The translations under genes were made by a program, and so were the position numbers. This document shows, piece after piece, positions 53,640 through 61,699 of a DNA stretch of 64,000 nucleotides. Within the stretch, counting starts at the first letter, position 1. Every line of letters starts with the position of its first letter. Location of the stretch: the NCBI GenBank assembly GCA_902494195.1, contig CABUSH010000011.1, positions 1-64,000 on the forward strand. Reading direction: 5' to 3'. The notes under the pieces were generated by a model. That model was not told the DNA's origin, searched no databases, and worked only from the letters and a program-made list of their open reading frames with translations. The stretch is from an uncultured Collinsella sp. GTDB taxonomy: Bacteria > Actinomycetota > Coriobacteriia > Coriobacteriales > Coriobacteriaceae.

Positions 53640-53977
53640 GGCGTCCTCCGATCTCCTGGGGCCGGCCGATCCGGCCCTCAGGGTATCGGATTCCCAAATT
53701 TATCCGTATATGTGCGGATGAATGCGGGAGGCGTTCGGATGAAGTTGTATTCAAGGAAAGAGACTGACCCTTTGTCGCATTCCGTGCGGGTTATATGCAG
53801 GTATGCCTGCGCACGCTATCATGTATGGGTTAGACCGCAACTATGTACCCCACACGCGAAGGGATGCGTATGTATCTGAAGATCGACATGTTCTAGCCGG
53901 GCTTACCCCCGCAGTGGCGCCGTGCGCCCCATCAATTCTGCCGATTTTCACCTTCACGCATAAAAAGGAGTCCCGCC
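53640..53977 (+). promoter_or_regulatory. prfA leader region with a short ORF ending in an in-frame UAG
   Basis: No full gene. CCCTTTGTCGCATT at 53768-53781 is half of the TGCGACAAAGGG family (copy I). A nine-codon ORF MYLKIDMF-TAG starts at 53870 after AAGGG; its frame equals that of prfA and has no other stop before the prfA ATG at 53978. AAAAAGGAG precedes prfA itself. Confidence 0.5.
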
Positions 53978-55045
53978 ATGCGCGACAAGCTCGAAAAGAT
54001 CATCAAGGCCTACGAGGAGCTCGAGAAGAAGCTTTCCGACCCGGCCGTCGCCTCCGATATCAAGGAGTTCACGCGTCTCAACAAGGAGTACGCGCACCAG
54101 TCCGACCTCATCGCCGCCTCGCGCGAGTACATCGGCGCGCTTGATGACATCGAGGCTGCCAAGGAAATGCTCCACGATACTACCGACGCGGACGAGAAGG
54201 AGATGCTCCAGATGGACATCTCCGAGAATGAGGAGAAGCTTCCCCAGCTTGAGGAAGACATCAAGTACATGCTCATCCCGAGCGACCCCAACGATGACAA
54301 GAACACCATCGTCGAGATCCGCTCCGCCGCCGGTGGCGACGAGGCGGCCATCTTCGCCGGCGATCTGTACAAGATGTACCAGCGCTTCTGCGAGTCGCGC
54401 GGTTGGAAGACCACCGTGCTCGACTCCAGCCCCAGCGAGGCCGGCGGCTTTAAGTCCATCGAGTTCAAGGTCGAGGGCGACCGCGTCTACTCCGTCATGA
54501 AGTACGAGTCCGGCGTGCATCGCGTCCAGCGCGTTCCCAAGACCGAGTCCCAGGGCCGCATCCAGACCTCCACGGCAACCGTCGCCGTACTTCCCGAGGC
54601 CGAGGAAATCGACGTCCAGATCAACCAGTCCGACCTGCGCATCGACACCTACTGCGCCTCCGGCCCTGGCGGTCAGTGCGTTAACACTACCTACTCCGCC
54701 GTGCGCATCACCCACTTGCCCACCAACACCGTGGTGCAGTCGCAGGAACAGCGCTCCCAGATCCAGAACCGCGAAGTCTGCATGCAGATGTTGCGCGCCC
54801 GTCTGTACGAGATGGAGCTCGAGAAACAGCAGGCCGAGCTCGGCGCCGAGCGCCAGAGCCAGATTGGCCACGGCAATCGTTCCGAGAAGATCCGTACCTA
54901 CAACCAGCCCCAGGACCGCGTGACCGATCACCGTATCGGCTTCAACTCCACCTACAACGGTGTCCTCCTGGGCGATCAGCTCGGCACCGTCATCGAGGCG
55001 CTTGCCGCCGCCGAGCGAGCCGAGAAGCTGGCACAGGCAGTTTAA
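53978..55045 (+). CDS. prfA: peptide chain release factor 1
   Basis: 355 residues with AAAAAGGAG before the start. The GGQ motif is at 231-233 in SGPGGQCVNTTYSAVRITH. The stop-codon-recognition region reads QRVPKTESQGRIQTST, giving PKT where the RF1 tripeptide is most often P-A/V-T, so P-x-T is kept. It releases nascent chains at UAA and UAG. It is followed by its own methyltransferase gene prmC, though an intergenic region of about 830 bases full of repeats separates them, which is unusual for this pair. Confidence 0.95.
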   Translation: MRDKLEKIIKAYEELEKKLSDPAVASDIKEFTRLNKEYAHQSDLIAASREYIGALDDIEAAKEMLHDTTDADEKEMLQMDISENEEKLPQLEEDIKYMLIPSDPNDDKNTIVEIRSAAGGDEAAIFAGDLYKMYQRFCESRGWKTTVLDSSPSEAGGFKSIEFKVEGDRVYSVMKYESGVHRVQRVPKTESQGRIQTSTATVAVLPEAEEIDVQINQSDLRIDTYCASGPGGQCVNTTYSAVRITHLPTNTVVQSQEQRSQIQNREVCMQMLRARLYEMELEKQQAELGAERQSQIGHGNRSEKIRTYNQPQDRVTDHRIGFNSTYNGVLLGDQLGTVIEALAAAERAEKLAQAV

Positions 55046-55217
55046 GTTCCGCCGTTCTACCGAACGGCGGACCAGCCGACGCTGCGCGGGCCGCATTTGG
55101 ACAATCTGACGTTCAACTTCAAGGGCGCGACCAGAAGGTCAGCGCCCTTTCGTTTCACGTCATCTTGTCTCAAATGCGGCCCGCTCGCTGTCCATCCTCT
55201 GATTGCGGCGTTGCCTT
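55046..55217. repeat. covarying intergenic element, copy 4 (complete)
   Basis: Begins one base after the prfA stop: hairpin TCCGCCGTTC / GAACGGCGGA, then GACGCTGC, long helix GCGGGCCGCATTT with AAATGCGGCCCGC (55086-55098 with 55172-55184), GGACAATCTG, inner pair TGACGT/ACGTCA, apical hairpin AAGGGCGC / GCGCCCTT, CTTGTCTC, and the tail CTCGCTG...GCGTTGCC. Confidence 0.7.
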
Positions 55218-55297
55218 GCTCCGTAGATGACTAGTCAAAAGGAAGGCGGCAGTTAGGGACGTTCCTTTTCTGCCGGCACTTTGGGACACCCCTTGTT

Positions 55298-55409
55298 GGG
55301 TAGTCTTTCTGGGACGGGGCTTTTTTAGCTGCCTTATCTCAAATAGTGCCCAAGCTTCGAGGGTTCCGGATTGGGCAGCTAAAAAAGCCCCGTCCCAGAA
55401 AGACTACCC
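55298..55409. repeat. GGGACGGGGCTTTTTTAGCT family, long perfect hairpin
   Basis: Arms 55298-55333 and 55374-55409 are perfect 36-base inverted copies (core TCTGGGACGGGGC) with a 40-base spacer. Shorter relatives lie at 5188 and 9791. Confidence 0.85.
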
Positions 55410-55424
55410 TGGGCATCTGGCTGA

Positions 55425-55482
55425 CTAGTCATTGGGGACGTTCTTGTTTGACTAGTCGTTTAAGAACGTCCCCAATGACTAG
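55425..55482. repeat. GGGGACGTTCTT hairpin, copy 2
   Basis: Perfect 21-bp arms CTAGTCATTGGGGACGTTCTT-type (55425-55445 with 55462-55482), 16-base loop; near-identical to copy 1 at 15775. Confidence 0.85.
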
Positions 55483-55872
55483 GTTGGGCACATTGCTTTG
55501 AGATGTTATTCAATCAGCTGTGAAGGCCTTTGAGCTGCTTACCTGCTTAAAGCAATTAACGGTATGCATCTGCAATTGAAAATATTGCTCAAAAAATCGT
55601 CCAAGAAGTCGCGGGGCCCTTTTTGGCGCGTCGCGCGTCAAGCGATATGGCAAGTAGTTGGTTAGGTATTGGTCAGTTTTGGGGCAACCTTGCCAAAAGC
55701 TTGACGGATGCAGATATGAACGTCGACAAATGAACACTTTGGACGGGGACAAACAATAATTCTGGGCTGATTCTCGATAATCGCCTTCAATCGTCCCTTG
55801 CCGCGTGCCACCCTCGCGTACAATCTGCTCCGACATTCGCGCGCCGCCCGGCGCTTAAGAGGGGAGGACCCC
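55483..55872. other. gene-free stretch upstream of prmC
   Basis: About 390 bases, AT-richer than its surroundings. Open frames on either strand show no family features. The last 20 bases hold GGGGAGGA, the prmC ribosome-binding site. Confidence 0.4.
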
Positions 55873-57123
55873 ATGGCAAACGAGATCTGGACCATCAAGC
55901 GTTGTCTCGAGTGGACCAAGGAGTACCTGGCCGAGCGCGGTGAGGAGCACCCCCGTCTTTCTGCCGAGTGGCTGCTGTGCGCCGCCACGGGCTTGGCGCG
56001 CATTGACCTATATATGCGCATGGACGAGACGCTTAACGCGGACCAGCTCGAGACCATGCACGCGGCGGTCGTCCGTCGCGCGAAGGGCGAGCCGCTGCAA
56101 TACATCACGGGCAGCACGCAGTTTCGCATGATCGACGTCGCGTGCGCCCCCGGTGTGCTCATTCCGCGCCCCGAGACCGAGATGCTCGTCGAGGAAGTCC
56201 TCAATTATCTGGATGCCGAGGTGCTGAGCCCCGAGGCTGCTGCCCGCCAGCGTGTTGAGCTGCCTTGGAACGATGAGGTCGAGGAGGCGCGCAAGGCCGA
56301 GGTCGCGTTGGCAGACGAACGCGCGACCGCCGAGCGCCGTGCTGCCAACCTGACGGCCGCTGATGAGGCTGCGCTGGGTAGCGACGTGCTCGGTAGCCGC
56401 GCCTATGCCGAGGAGCTTGCCGATCGAGAAGCCGAGGAAGCCGCCGCGCAGGCAGCAGAAGCCGAAGCCACGGAAGCCGCCGAGCCCGATCTCGACGAAT
56501 ACGGTATCGCCATTGAGGGCAACGACCAACAGACGACTCCCGCGCAAGATGCCGCTGCGCCTGCCCCAGCCGAGCCCCGCACTGCCCGCGTTCTCGAGGT
56601 CGGCTGCGGCACGGGCTGTATCTCGCTCTCCCTTGCCTGGGAGCGCCGTGGCCACGTTACCTGCACCGCCACCGATATCGAGCCGCGCGCCATCAATCTG
56701 GCCACCAAAAACCGCGACGCGCTCGGCCTCACGGCAGATGAGGTTGCCTTTAGCCTCACCAACCTGGTGAGCTCTGTTCCCCGCGAAGAGTGGGGCACCT
56801 TTGACGTGCTCGTCTCCAACCCGCCCTACATCCCCACCGATGTCATGCGCTCGCTGCCGCATGAGGTCAAGGACTTTGAGCCCGATCTGGCGCTCGAGGG
56901 CGGTGCCGACGGCCTCGATATCTTCCGCCGCCTGCTCAATGCGGCGCCTTACATGCTGCGCGCCGGCGGCCTGTTTGCCTGCGAGCTCTACGAGGGCGCC
57001 CTCGACGCCGCGGCCGAGCTCTGTCGCCAGGCAGGCCTTTCGGACGTGCGTATCGTCCACGACCTCACCGATCGTCCCCGCATCGTTCGAGCCATCGTCA
57101 CCGAGCCCAAACAGCGTATTTAA
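55873..57123 (+). CDS. prmC: release factor glutamine N5-methyltransferase with large acidic insertion
   Basis: 416 residues against a usual 275-290. The N-terminal helical domain ends with GEPLQYITGSTQFRMIDVAC and VLIPRPETEMLVEEVL (to about 115). The Rossmann methyltransferase core begins at about 240 (LEVGCGTGCISLSL) with the NPPY substrate motif at 316-319. Between them lie about 120 residues rich in Ala and Glu, probably helical or disordered. PrmC methylates the GGQ glutamine of release factors. Both functional halves are intact, so the insertion is probably a surface arm. Confidence 0.9.
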   Translation: MANEIWTIKRCLEWTKEYLAERGEEHPRLSAEWLLCAATGLARIDLYMRMDETLNADQLETMHAAVVRRAKGEPLQYITGSTQFRMIDVACAPGVLIPRPETEMLVEEVLNYLDAEVLSPEAAARQRVELPWNDEVEEARKAEVALADERATAERRAANLTAADEAALGSDVLGSRAYAEELADREAEEAAAQAAEAEATEAAEPDLDEYGIAIEGNDQQTTPAQDAAAPAPAEPRTARVLEVGCGTGCISLSLAWERRGHVTCTATDIEPRAINLATKNRDALGLTADEVAFSLTNLVSSVPREEWGTFDVLVSNPPYIPTDVMRSLPHEVKDFEPDLALEGGADGLDIFRRLLNAAPYMLRAGGLFACELYEGALDAAAELCRQAGLSDVRIVHDLTDRPRIVRAIVTEPKQRI

Positions 57124-57156
57124 GCTGAATAAATAGACATTTGCGCAAGTTTGTCC

Positions 57157-57184
57157 TTGCAATATACCGTAAAACTTCTACTAT
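57157..57184 (+). promoter_or_regulatory. promoter of the toxin-antitoxin pair
   Basis: TTGCAA (57157-57162) and TACTAT (57179-57184) with a 16-base spacer, 15 bases before the toxin start. TTGCGCAA-type inverted words just upstream may bind the antitoxin. Confidence 0.6.
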
Positions 57185-57198
57185 AGAAGGAGAAAGGT

Positions 57199-57594
57199 AT
57201 GTCAAATCAGCTGCATCGGTACCGTATCGTGCTTGATTACATTGAACCTTGGCTTGATGAGCAGGATGAAGCTACGCTGAAGCAGATTTATGCAGACCTT
57301 TTGGTGCTCGAGAAGGAAGGTCCCAGCCTTGGTCGTCCGCTGGTTGACCGCGTAAAGGGCTCGAAGCTTCATCATTTAAAGGAGCTGAGAGTGACGTCGT
57401 GTGGTGGGCAGGTGATTCGCATCCTCTTCGCCTTTGACCCCAAGCGCCAGGCGGTATTGCTATTGGCGGGTGATAAGTCGCGAGCGGAATCGTCAAGGGC
57501 AAAATGGAACGGCTGGTATGCGATCAACATTCCAAAGGCCGAGCAAATATACCGTCGCCACGTAAGGAGGCTCGATCGAGATGGAACTGCATGA
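57199..57594 (+). CDS. RelE/HigB-like toxin (phage Gp49-like family)
   Basis: 131 residues with GAAGGAGAAAGG upstream. The core is LGRPLVDRVKGSKLHHLKEL, then RVTSCGGQVIRILFAFDPKR, then AVLLLAGDKS, the pattern of PF05973 RelE-fold RNases that cut mRNA on the ribosome. Conserved basic residues (the K/R of HHLKELR and RILFAFD) are present. Its 3' end overlaps the antitoxin start by 14 bases and the toxin comes first, as in higBA systems. Confidence 0.85.
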   Translation: MSNQLHRYRIVLDYIEPWLDEQDEATLKQIYADLLVLEKEGPSLGRPLVDRVKGSKLHHLKELRVTSCGGQVIRILFAFDPKRQAVLLLAGDKSRAESSRAKWNGWYAINIPKAEQIYRRHVRRLDRDGTA

Positions 57595-57883
57595 GTATAT
57601 GGAATCTCGCGGGATAACACGCGACTCCATTACCGCCGAGCAGGAGAGGACTCGCGATCGTATCGAAGCCTATAAGCTTGCTCAGATTCGCAGGCTAAAA
57701 GATCTAACACAGGCGTCGGTCGCCCAATCGATGGGCGTTTCTCAAAAACGCGTATCCGAGCTCGAGCGTGGGGAATTGGGTTCGATGAGGCTTGACACGC
57801 TGAGCAGGTACGCAGAGAGCCTCGGCGGAAAACTGGTTGCAAGCATCGAGTTTCCCGATCGTACCGTTACGCTTGCGCGCTAA
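57581..57883 (+). CDS. XRE-type antitoxin (HigA-like)
   Basis: 100 residues. A helix-turn-helix (RRLKDLTQASVAQSMGVSQK, then RVSELERGELGSMRLDTL) lies in the C-terminal two thirds, followed by a short strand (GGKLVASIEFPDRTVTL). It probably neutralises the upstream toxin and represses the shared promoter at 57157. The pair sits between prmC and tsaC, splitting a housekeeping block, which suggests insertion by horizontal transfer. Confidence 0.86.
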   Translation: MELHEYMESRGITRDSITAEQERTRDRIEAYKLAQIRRLKDLTQASVAQSMGVSQKRVSELERGELGSMRLDTLSRYAESLGGKLVASIEFPDRTVTLAR

Positions 57884-58031
57884 AAATCTTCAATTAACCC
57901 CCTCACTTTCACCGACTACTAGAGCCGCTCACCAAACCAACATGCGCTCTGGGCAAATAGGTTGAATGTTTCGTGCGAGAATGCCCCACAGTAAACAAAC
58001 TTGCACCAGAGCGTAAGGGGCTGGCATACAC

Positions 58032-58775
58032 ATGCAGACGGTCTATCGGGTATACGAGGGAACGCGCGAGCCGCATCGGCTTGCCGTCGAGCGCGCGGCC
58101 GAGGTGCTCGGCCGCGGCGGCCTGGCTTTGATCCCGACCGAGACCGTCTACGGTGTCGCCGTGGCAGTCAACGCCTTCTCGGACGCCGTGCCCCAAGATA
58201 CAAGCGAATTCCCATCGTGGCCGCGCGATCCGCAGGCTGCCGTCAACGGTGCCGCAGTTCCTGCGCTCGGCACCGGCTATCGCCGTATCTTCACTCTCAA
58301 GCAACGTGAGCTCACGCAAACCGTCGCTTGGCTGGTCGATGGCGTCGAAGCACTCGACCGCTATGGCGTGGATATCCCGGAAGATGCCCGCGTACTCGCG
58401 CGACGATGCTGGCCGGGAGCCCTGACTATCGTGGTCAAGGCAGCCCCCTGCGTGCCGACCTTTATGCGCGCCGCCGACGACACGGTGGCCCTGCGCGCTT
58501 CGGCCTCTCCCGTGGTCCAAGCGCTCATCCGCGCCTGCGGCAGTCCCCTTGCCTGCACGAGCGCCAACACGCACGGCGCGCCTTCGCCGGCAAGCTTTGC
58601 CGCCGTCGAGGGTCGCATCCTGGAGGGGGTCGATGTTGCCGTCGACGCCGGTGAGACCCCGTGTCGCGACGCCTCGACCATTGTGTCGTTCCAGCACGGC
58701 GGGCTCCAGATCCTGCGCCAAGGCGCACTTCCCGCATCAGAGATCGAGCGGGTCCTGTCCGACCCGATGCAATAG
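58032..58775 (+). CDS. tsaC: L-threonylcarbamoyladenylate synthase (YrdC/Sua5 type)
   Basis: 247 residues. PTETVYGVAVAVNAF (about 37-51) is the family opening, and CWPGALTIVVKA and LACTSANTHGAPSP are the nucleotide-binding parts with the SxN motif. Two oddities: an insertion of about 20 residues after the opening (SEFPSWPRDPQAAVNGAAV), and LKQRELTQ where the family has KxRP. The enzyme makes the threonylcarbamoyl-AMP used for the t6A tRNA modification. The C-terminal Sua5 domain is absent, as is normal for YrdC/YwlC. Confidence 0.82.
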   Translation: MQTVYRVYEGTREPHRLAVERAAEVLGRGGLALIPTETVYGVAVAVNAFSDAVPQDTSEFPSWPRDPQAAVNGAAVPALGTGYRRIFTLKQRELTQTVAWLVDGVEALDRYGVDIPEDARVLARRCWPGALTIVVKAAPCVPTFMRAADDTVALRASASPVVQALIRACGSPLACTSANTHGAPSPASFAAVEGRILEGVDVAVDAGETPCRDASTIVSFQHGGLQILRQGALPASEIERVLSDPMQ

Positions 58776-58788
58776 AAAGGTGTAAGCG

Positions 58789-60330
58789 ATGTCGTTGAAT
58801 CTGGGCAGCCTAGGCATGGAAGATGCCTCGTTTAACTTTGGCGGTTCCTACATCATGGCGCTCGACTGCGGCACCACCTCGGTACTTGCGACCATCGTCG
58901 ACGAGTATGGATGCATCGTCGCGCAGGCACGTCGCAGCGTCAAAACGAGTTTTCCGCGTCCCGGTTGGGTAGAGCAAGACCCCATGACGGTCCTTGCCAG
59001 CCAGATTGCCGTCATGATGGAGGTTCAGTTTAAGAGCGGCATCCATTCTGACCGCATCGCCGCCATCGGCATCTCCAACCAGCGCGAGACCACGGTGGTC
59101 TGGGACCGCGTGAGCGGCCAGCCCATCTATAACGCCATCGTATGGCAGTGCCGTCGTACCGCGCCGGCGATCGACGCGTTGGTTGCACAGGGTTGCGAGG
59201 AGCTGGTGCGCTCCCGCACGGGACTTACGCTTGACCCGTATTTCTCGGCCTCTAAGGTGCAGTGGATTCTCGACAACGTCGACGGCGCACGCGAGAGCGC
59301 GGCGGCGGGCGACCTCATGTTTGGCACCATCGACACCTGGCTCATCTACAACCTCACCGGCGGCCAGGTCTTTGCCACCGACTACACCAATGCCAGCCGC
59401 ACGGCACTCTTTAATATCCATACGCTCGATTGGGACGACGACCTGCTGGCGCTCTTTGACGTCCCACGTTCCATGATGCCCGAGGTTCGCTGGAGCTCGG
59501 GCGACTACGGCCGCGTCGCGAGCGACATCATGACCAACATGCCGCCCATCATGGGCGTGGCGGGTGACCAACAGGCGTCGCTGTTCGGCCACTGCTGTTT
59601 CCGTCCCGGCCAGACCAAAAACACCTATGGCACGGGCTGCTTTATGCTCATGAACACCGGCGACGAGATCGTCGAATCCAAGAATGGCCTGGTCTCCACC
59701 ATCGGTATCGCTGCGGACGGCAAAGTCAGCTATGCGCTCGAGGGCTCTATTTTTGCCGCCGGCTCAACGATGAACTGGCTTCGCAACAACATGGGCATCA
59801 TCTCGAGCGTGAGCGAGTCGGCACAACTCGCCGCTTCGATTAGCGACAACGAGGGCTGCTACTTCGTTCCCGCCTTTGCGGGTTTGGGTGCTCCCTGGTG
59901 GGACCCGCATGCTCGCGGTATCGTGTGCGGTCTGACCGGCGCCTCGAGCCGTGCGACCATCGTACGTGCCGCCTGCGAATCCATGGCATATCAGAGCTAC
60001 GACGTGCTGCGCGCCATGGAGCAGGACGTGGGGCTTTCGATTGAGCGCCTGTCTGTCGATGGCGGTGCCTCGCGCAACGAGTTCATCATGCAATTCCAGG
60101 CCGACCTGCTGGATATCCCCGTGCTGCAATGCGAGACGGTGGAGACCACGGCAATCGGTGCCGCGTACTTGGCGGGTCTTGCCGTCGGCTATTGGGAAGA
60201 CCTGGAAGAGCTGGAGCAAAATGCCCAGATCGTTAGGACCTTCCTTCCCCACATGTCCGCCGAGCGCCGCGAGCAAAACCTTGCGGGCTGGCGTGATGCG
60301 GTCAGGCGCTCGCTCAGCACCGCACAGTAG
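58789..60330 (+). CDS. glpK: glycerol kinase
   Basis: 513 residues, family length, with a 20-residue N-terminal extension before YIMALDCGTTSVLATIVDEY. FGGY-family marks: PGWVEQDPM, ISNQRETTVVWDR, GVAGDQQASLFGH with the catalytic Asp, and FAGLGAPWWDPHARGIVCGL near the ATP site. It starts 13 bases after tsaC, so they are co-transcribed. It phosphorylates glycerol to sn-glycerol 3-phosphate. The GlpF/GlpD partners are not in the window. Confidence 0.94.
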   Translation: MSLNLGSLGMEDASFNFGGSYIMALDCGTTSVLATIVDEYGCIVAQARRSVKTSFPRPGWVEQDPMTVLASQIAVMMEVQFKSGIHSDRIAAIGISNQRETTVVWDRVSGQPIYNAIVWQCRRTAPAIDALVAQGCEELVRSRTGLTLDPYFSASKVQWILDNVDGARESAAAGDLMFGTIDTWLIYNLTGGQVFATDYTNASRTALFNIHTLDWDDDLLALFDVPRSMMPEVRWSSGDYGRVASDIMTNMPPIMGVAGDQQASLFGHCCFRPGQTKNTYGTGCFMLMNTGDEIVESKNGLVSTIGIAADGKVSYALEGSIFAAGSTMNWLRNNMGIISSVSESAQLAASISDNEGCYFVPAFAGLGAPWWDPHARGIVCGLTGASSRATIVRAACESMAYQSYDVLRAMEQDVGLSIERLSVDGGASRNEFIMQFQADLLDIPVLQCETVETTAIGAAYLAGLAVGYWEDLEELEQNAQIVRTFLPHMSAERREQNLAGWRDAVRRSLSTAQ

Positions 60331-60453
60331 GGCTGCGATGGGCTGCTCGATACAACAAACCGCTAAACTAATGCATGGCGTGCGGCGGCAACATTGCTGC
60401 GCGCCTTGTCAGCAAGGCCGTTTTGCGGCCGCAACGAAAGGGGCAATCAATCC

Positions 60454-61101
60454 ATGACCGTCACCTACGATGCGTCCCGTGTGACGCTTGTCGATCACCC
60501 GCTCGTCCAGCACAAGCTGTCGATCCTGCGCGACAAAAACACCGGCACCAACCAGTTCCGTCAGCTCGTGCGCGAACTCGCGCTTTTTGACGGCTACGAG
60601 GCCATGCGCGACCTGCCTATGGAAGACGTCGAGGTCGAGACCCCCATCACTACCGCCACGTTCAAACAGCTTGCCGGCAAGAAACTCGCCATCGTGCCCA
60701 TCCTGCGTGCGGGCCTTGGCATGGTCGACGGCATCCTCGACTTGGTGCCCTCCGCTCGCGTGGGCCACATCGGCATGGAGCGCGACGAGGTCACCCACGA
60801 GCCGCACGAGTATTACTGCAAGATGCCCAAGGATATCGACCAGCGCATCTGCCTGGTCGTCGACCCCATGCTTGCCACGGGCGGTTCGGCCGAGATGGCC
60901 ATCAGCTACCTGCGCGAGCGCGGTGTCAAGGACATCCGCATGCTGTGCATCGTCGCCGCGCCCGAGGGCCTCAAGTCACTGACCGAAAAGGACCCCGACG
61001 TGCATATTTATACGTGCGCCATCGACGACCATCTCAACGAGGCTGCCTACATCGTTCCCGGCCTGGGCGACGCCGGCGATCGCATCTACGGCACGCTCTA
61101 G
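60454..61101 (+). CDS. upp: uracil phosphoribosyltransferase
   Basis: 215 residues from [12 protein letters not shown] with GAAAGGGG upstream. Typical parts: [40 protein letters not shown], the PRPP loop [16 protein letters not shown], and the C-terminal uracil-binding [17 protein letters not shown]. It salvages uracil to UMP. It lies directly before the atp operon, the common order in Coriobacteriia and Firmicutes. Confidence 0.96.
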   Translation: MTVTYDASRVTLVDHPLVQHKLSILRDKNTGTNQFRQLVRELALFDGYEAMRDLPMEDVEVETPITTATFKQLAGKKLAIVPILRAGLGMVDGILDLVPSARVGHIGMERDEVTHEPHEYYCKMPKDIDQRICLVVDPMLATGGSAEMAISYLRERGVKDIRMLCIVAAPEGLKSLTEKDPDVHIYTCAIDDHLNEAAYIVPGLGDAGDRIYGTL

Positions 61102-61294
61102 TCGCTGGGCTAAGACGGCCGCGGCTGCAAATAGGAAGAAATGGTGCGCGCGGGCAAGTAGAAGACGCCTGTGCGCACCTTTAGTTAATGGACGTTTTGC
61201 CCTGCAGGGTTCGAGAAAAACGTATTACCGTACCTGCGGCATAAAGAAGGTCTTAAGAAAACGAACAGGTGCGTATTAACCGATGCTTTTTCGG

Positions 61295-61322
61295 TTGTAC
61301 TTTAGCGATTGGCTCGTACAAT
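61295..61322 (+). promoter_or_regulatory. candidate promoter of the atp operon
   Basis: TTGTAC (61295-61300) and TACAAT (61317-61322) separated by 16 bases, 62 bases before the first atp-operon start. The 280-bp gap between upp and 61385 contains no gene. Confidence 0.55.
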
Positions 61323-61384
61323 AGTCACCAATGTTTGGCGGGAACTGTTCTGTGAGGCGTTAAAAAAGGAAAGTGAGGACGCCA

Positions 61385-61696
61385 ATGTTTCAGATAGCCG
61401 ATCTGCTCGCTATCGTTGCAGGCGCCATCGCGGGCGCGGTCGCCTTTCTTCCCTTTGTCTTTACGCTCAAGCCGGTTCTTGACGATAAGCAGAATGCGGA
61501 CATGCTCAAGGGTATGGTGAGTCTGGCGGTCTCGGCGATCGCCCTGCTCGTCTTTACCTTGGTTGTGTTTGTGTTGTTCGGAGAGGCATTTCGCATGTTC
61601 CTCCTGGGCGAGGCGATCGGCTTCGTGGCCTTTATGGCCACCTGCACGGTTCGTGTCGCCAAGGCGCTGCGAGATCCTCATGAGGTCGAAAGGTAA
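61385..61696 (+). CDS. AtpI-like small membrane protein, first gene of the atp operon
   Basis: 103 residues with three or four hydrophobic helices (LLAIVAGAIAGAVAFLPFVF; MVSLAVSAIALLVFTLVVFV; LFGEAFRMFLLGEAIGFVAF) and a short basic tail. Its position, three bases before atpB, and size match AtpI/AtpZ-type assembly factors, but sequence conservation is low, so the assignment rests mainly on context. AtpI helps insert or assemble the c-ring. Confidence 0.65.
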   Translation: MFQIADLLAIVAGAIAGAVAFLPFVFTLKPVLDDKQNADMLKGMVSLAVSAIALLVFTLVVFVLFGEAFRMFLLGEAIGFVAFMATCTVRVAKALRDPHEVER

Positions 61697-61699
61697 GTC

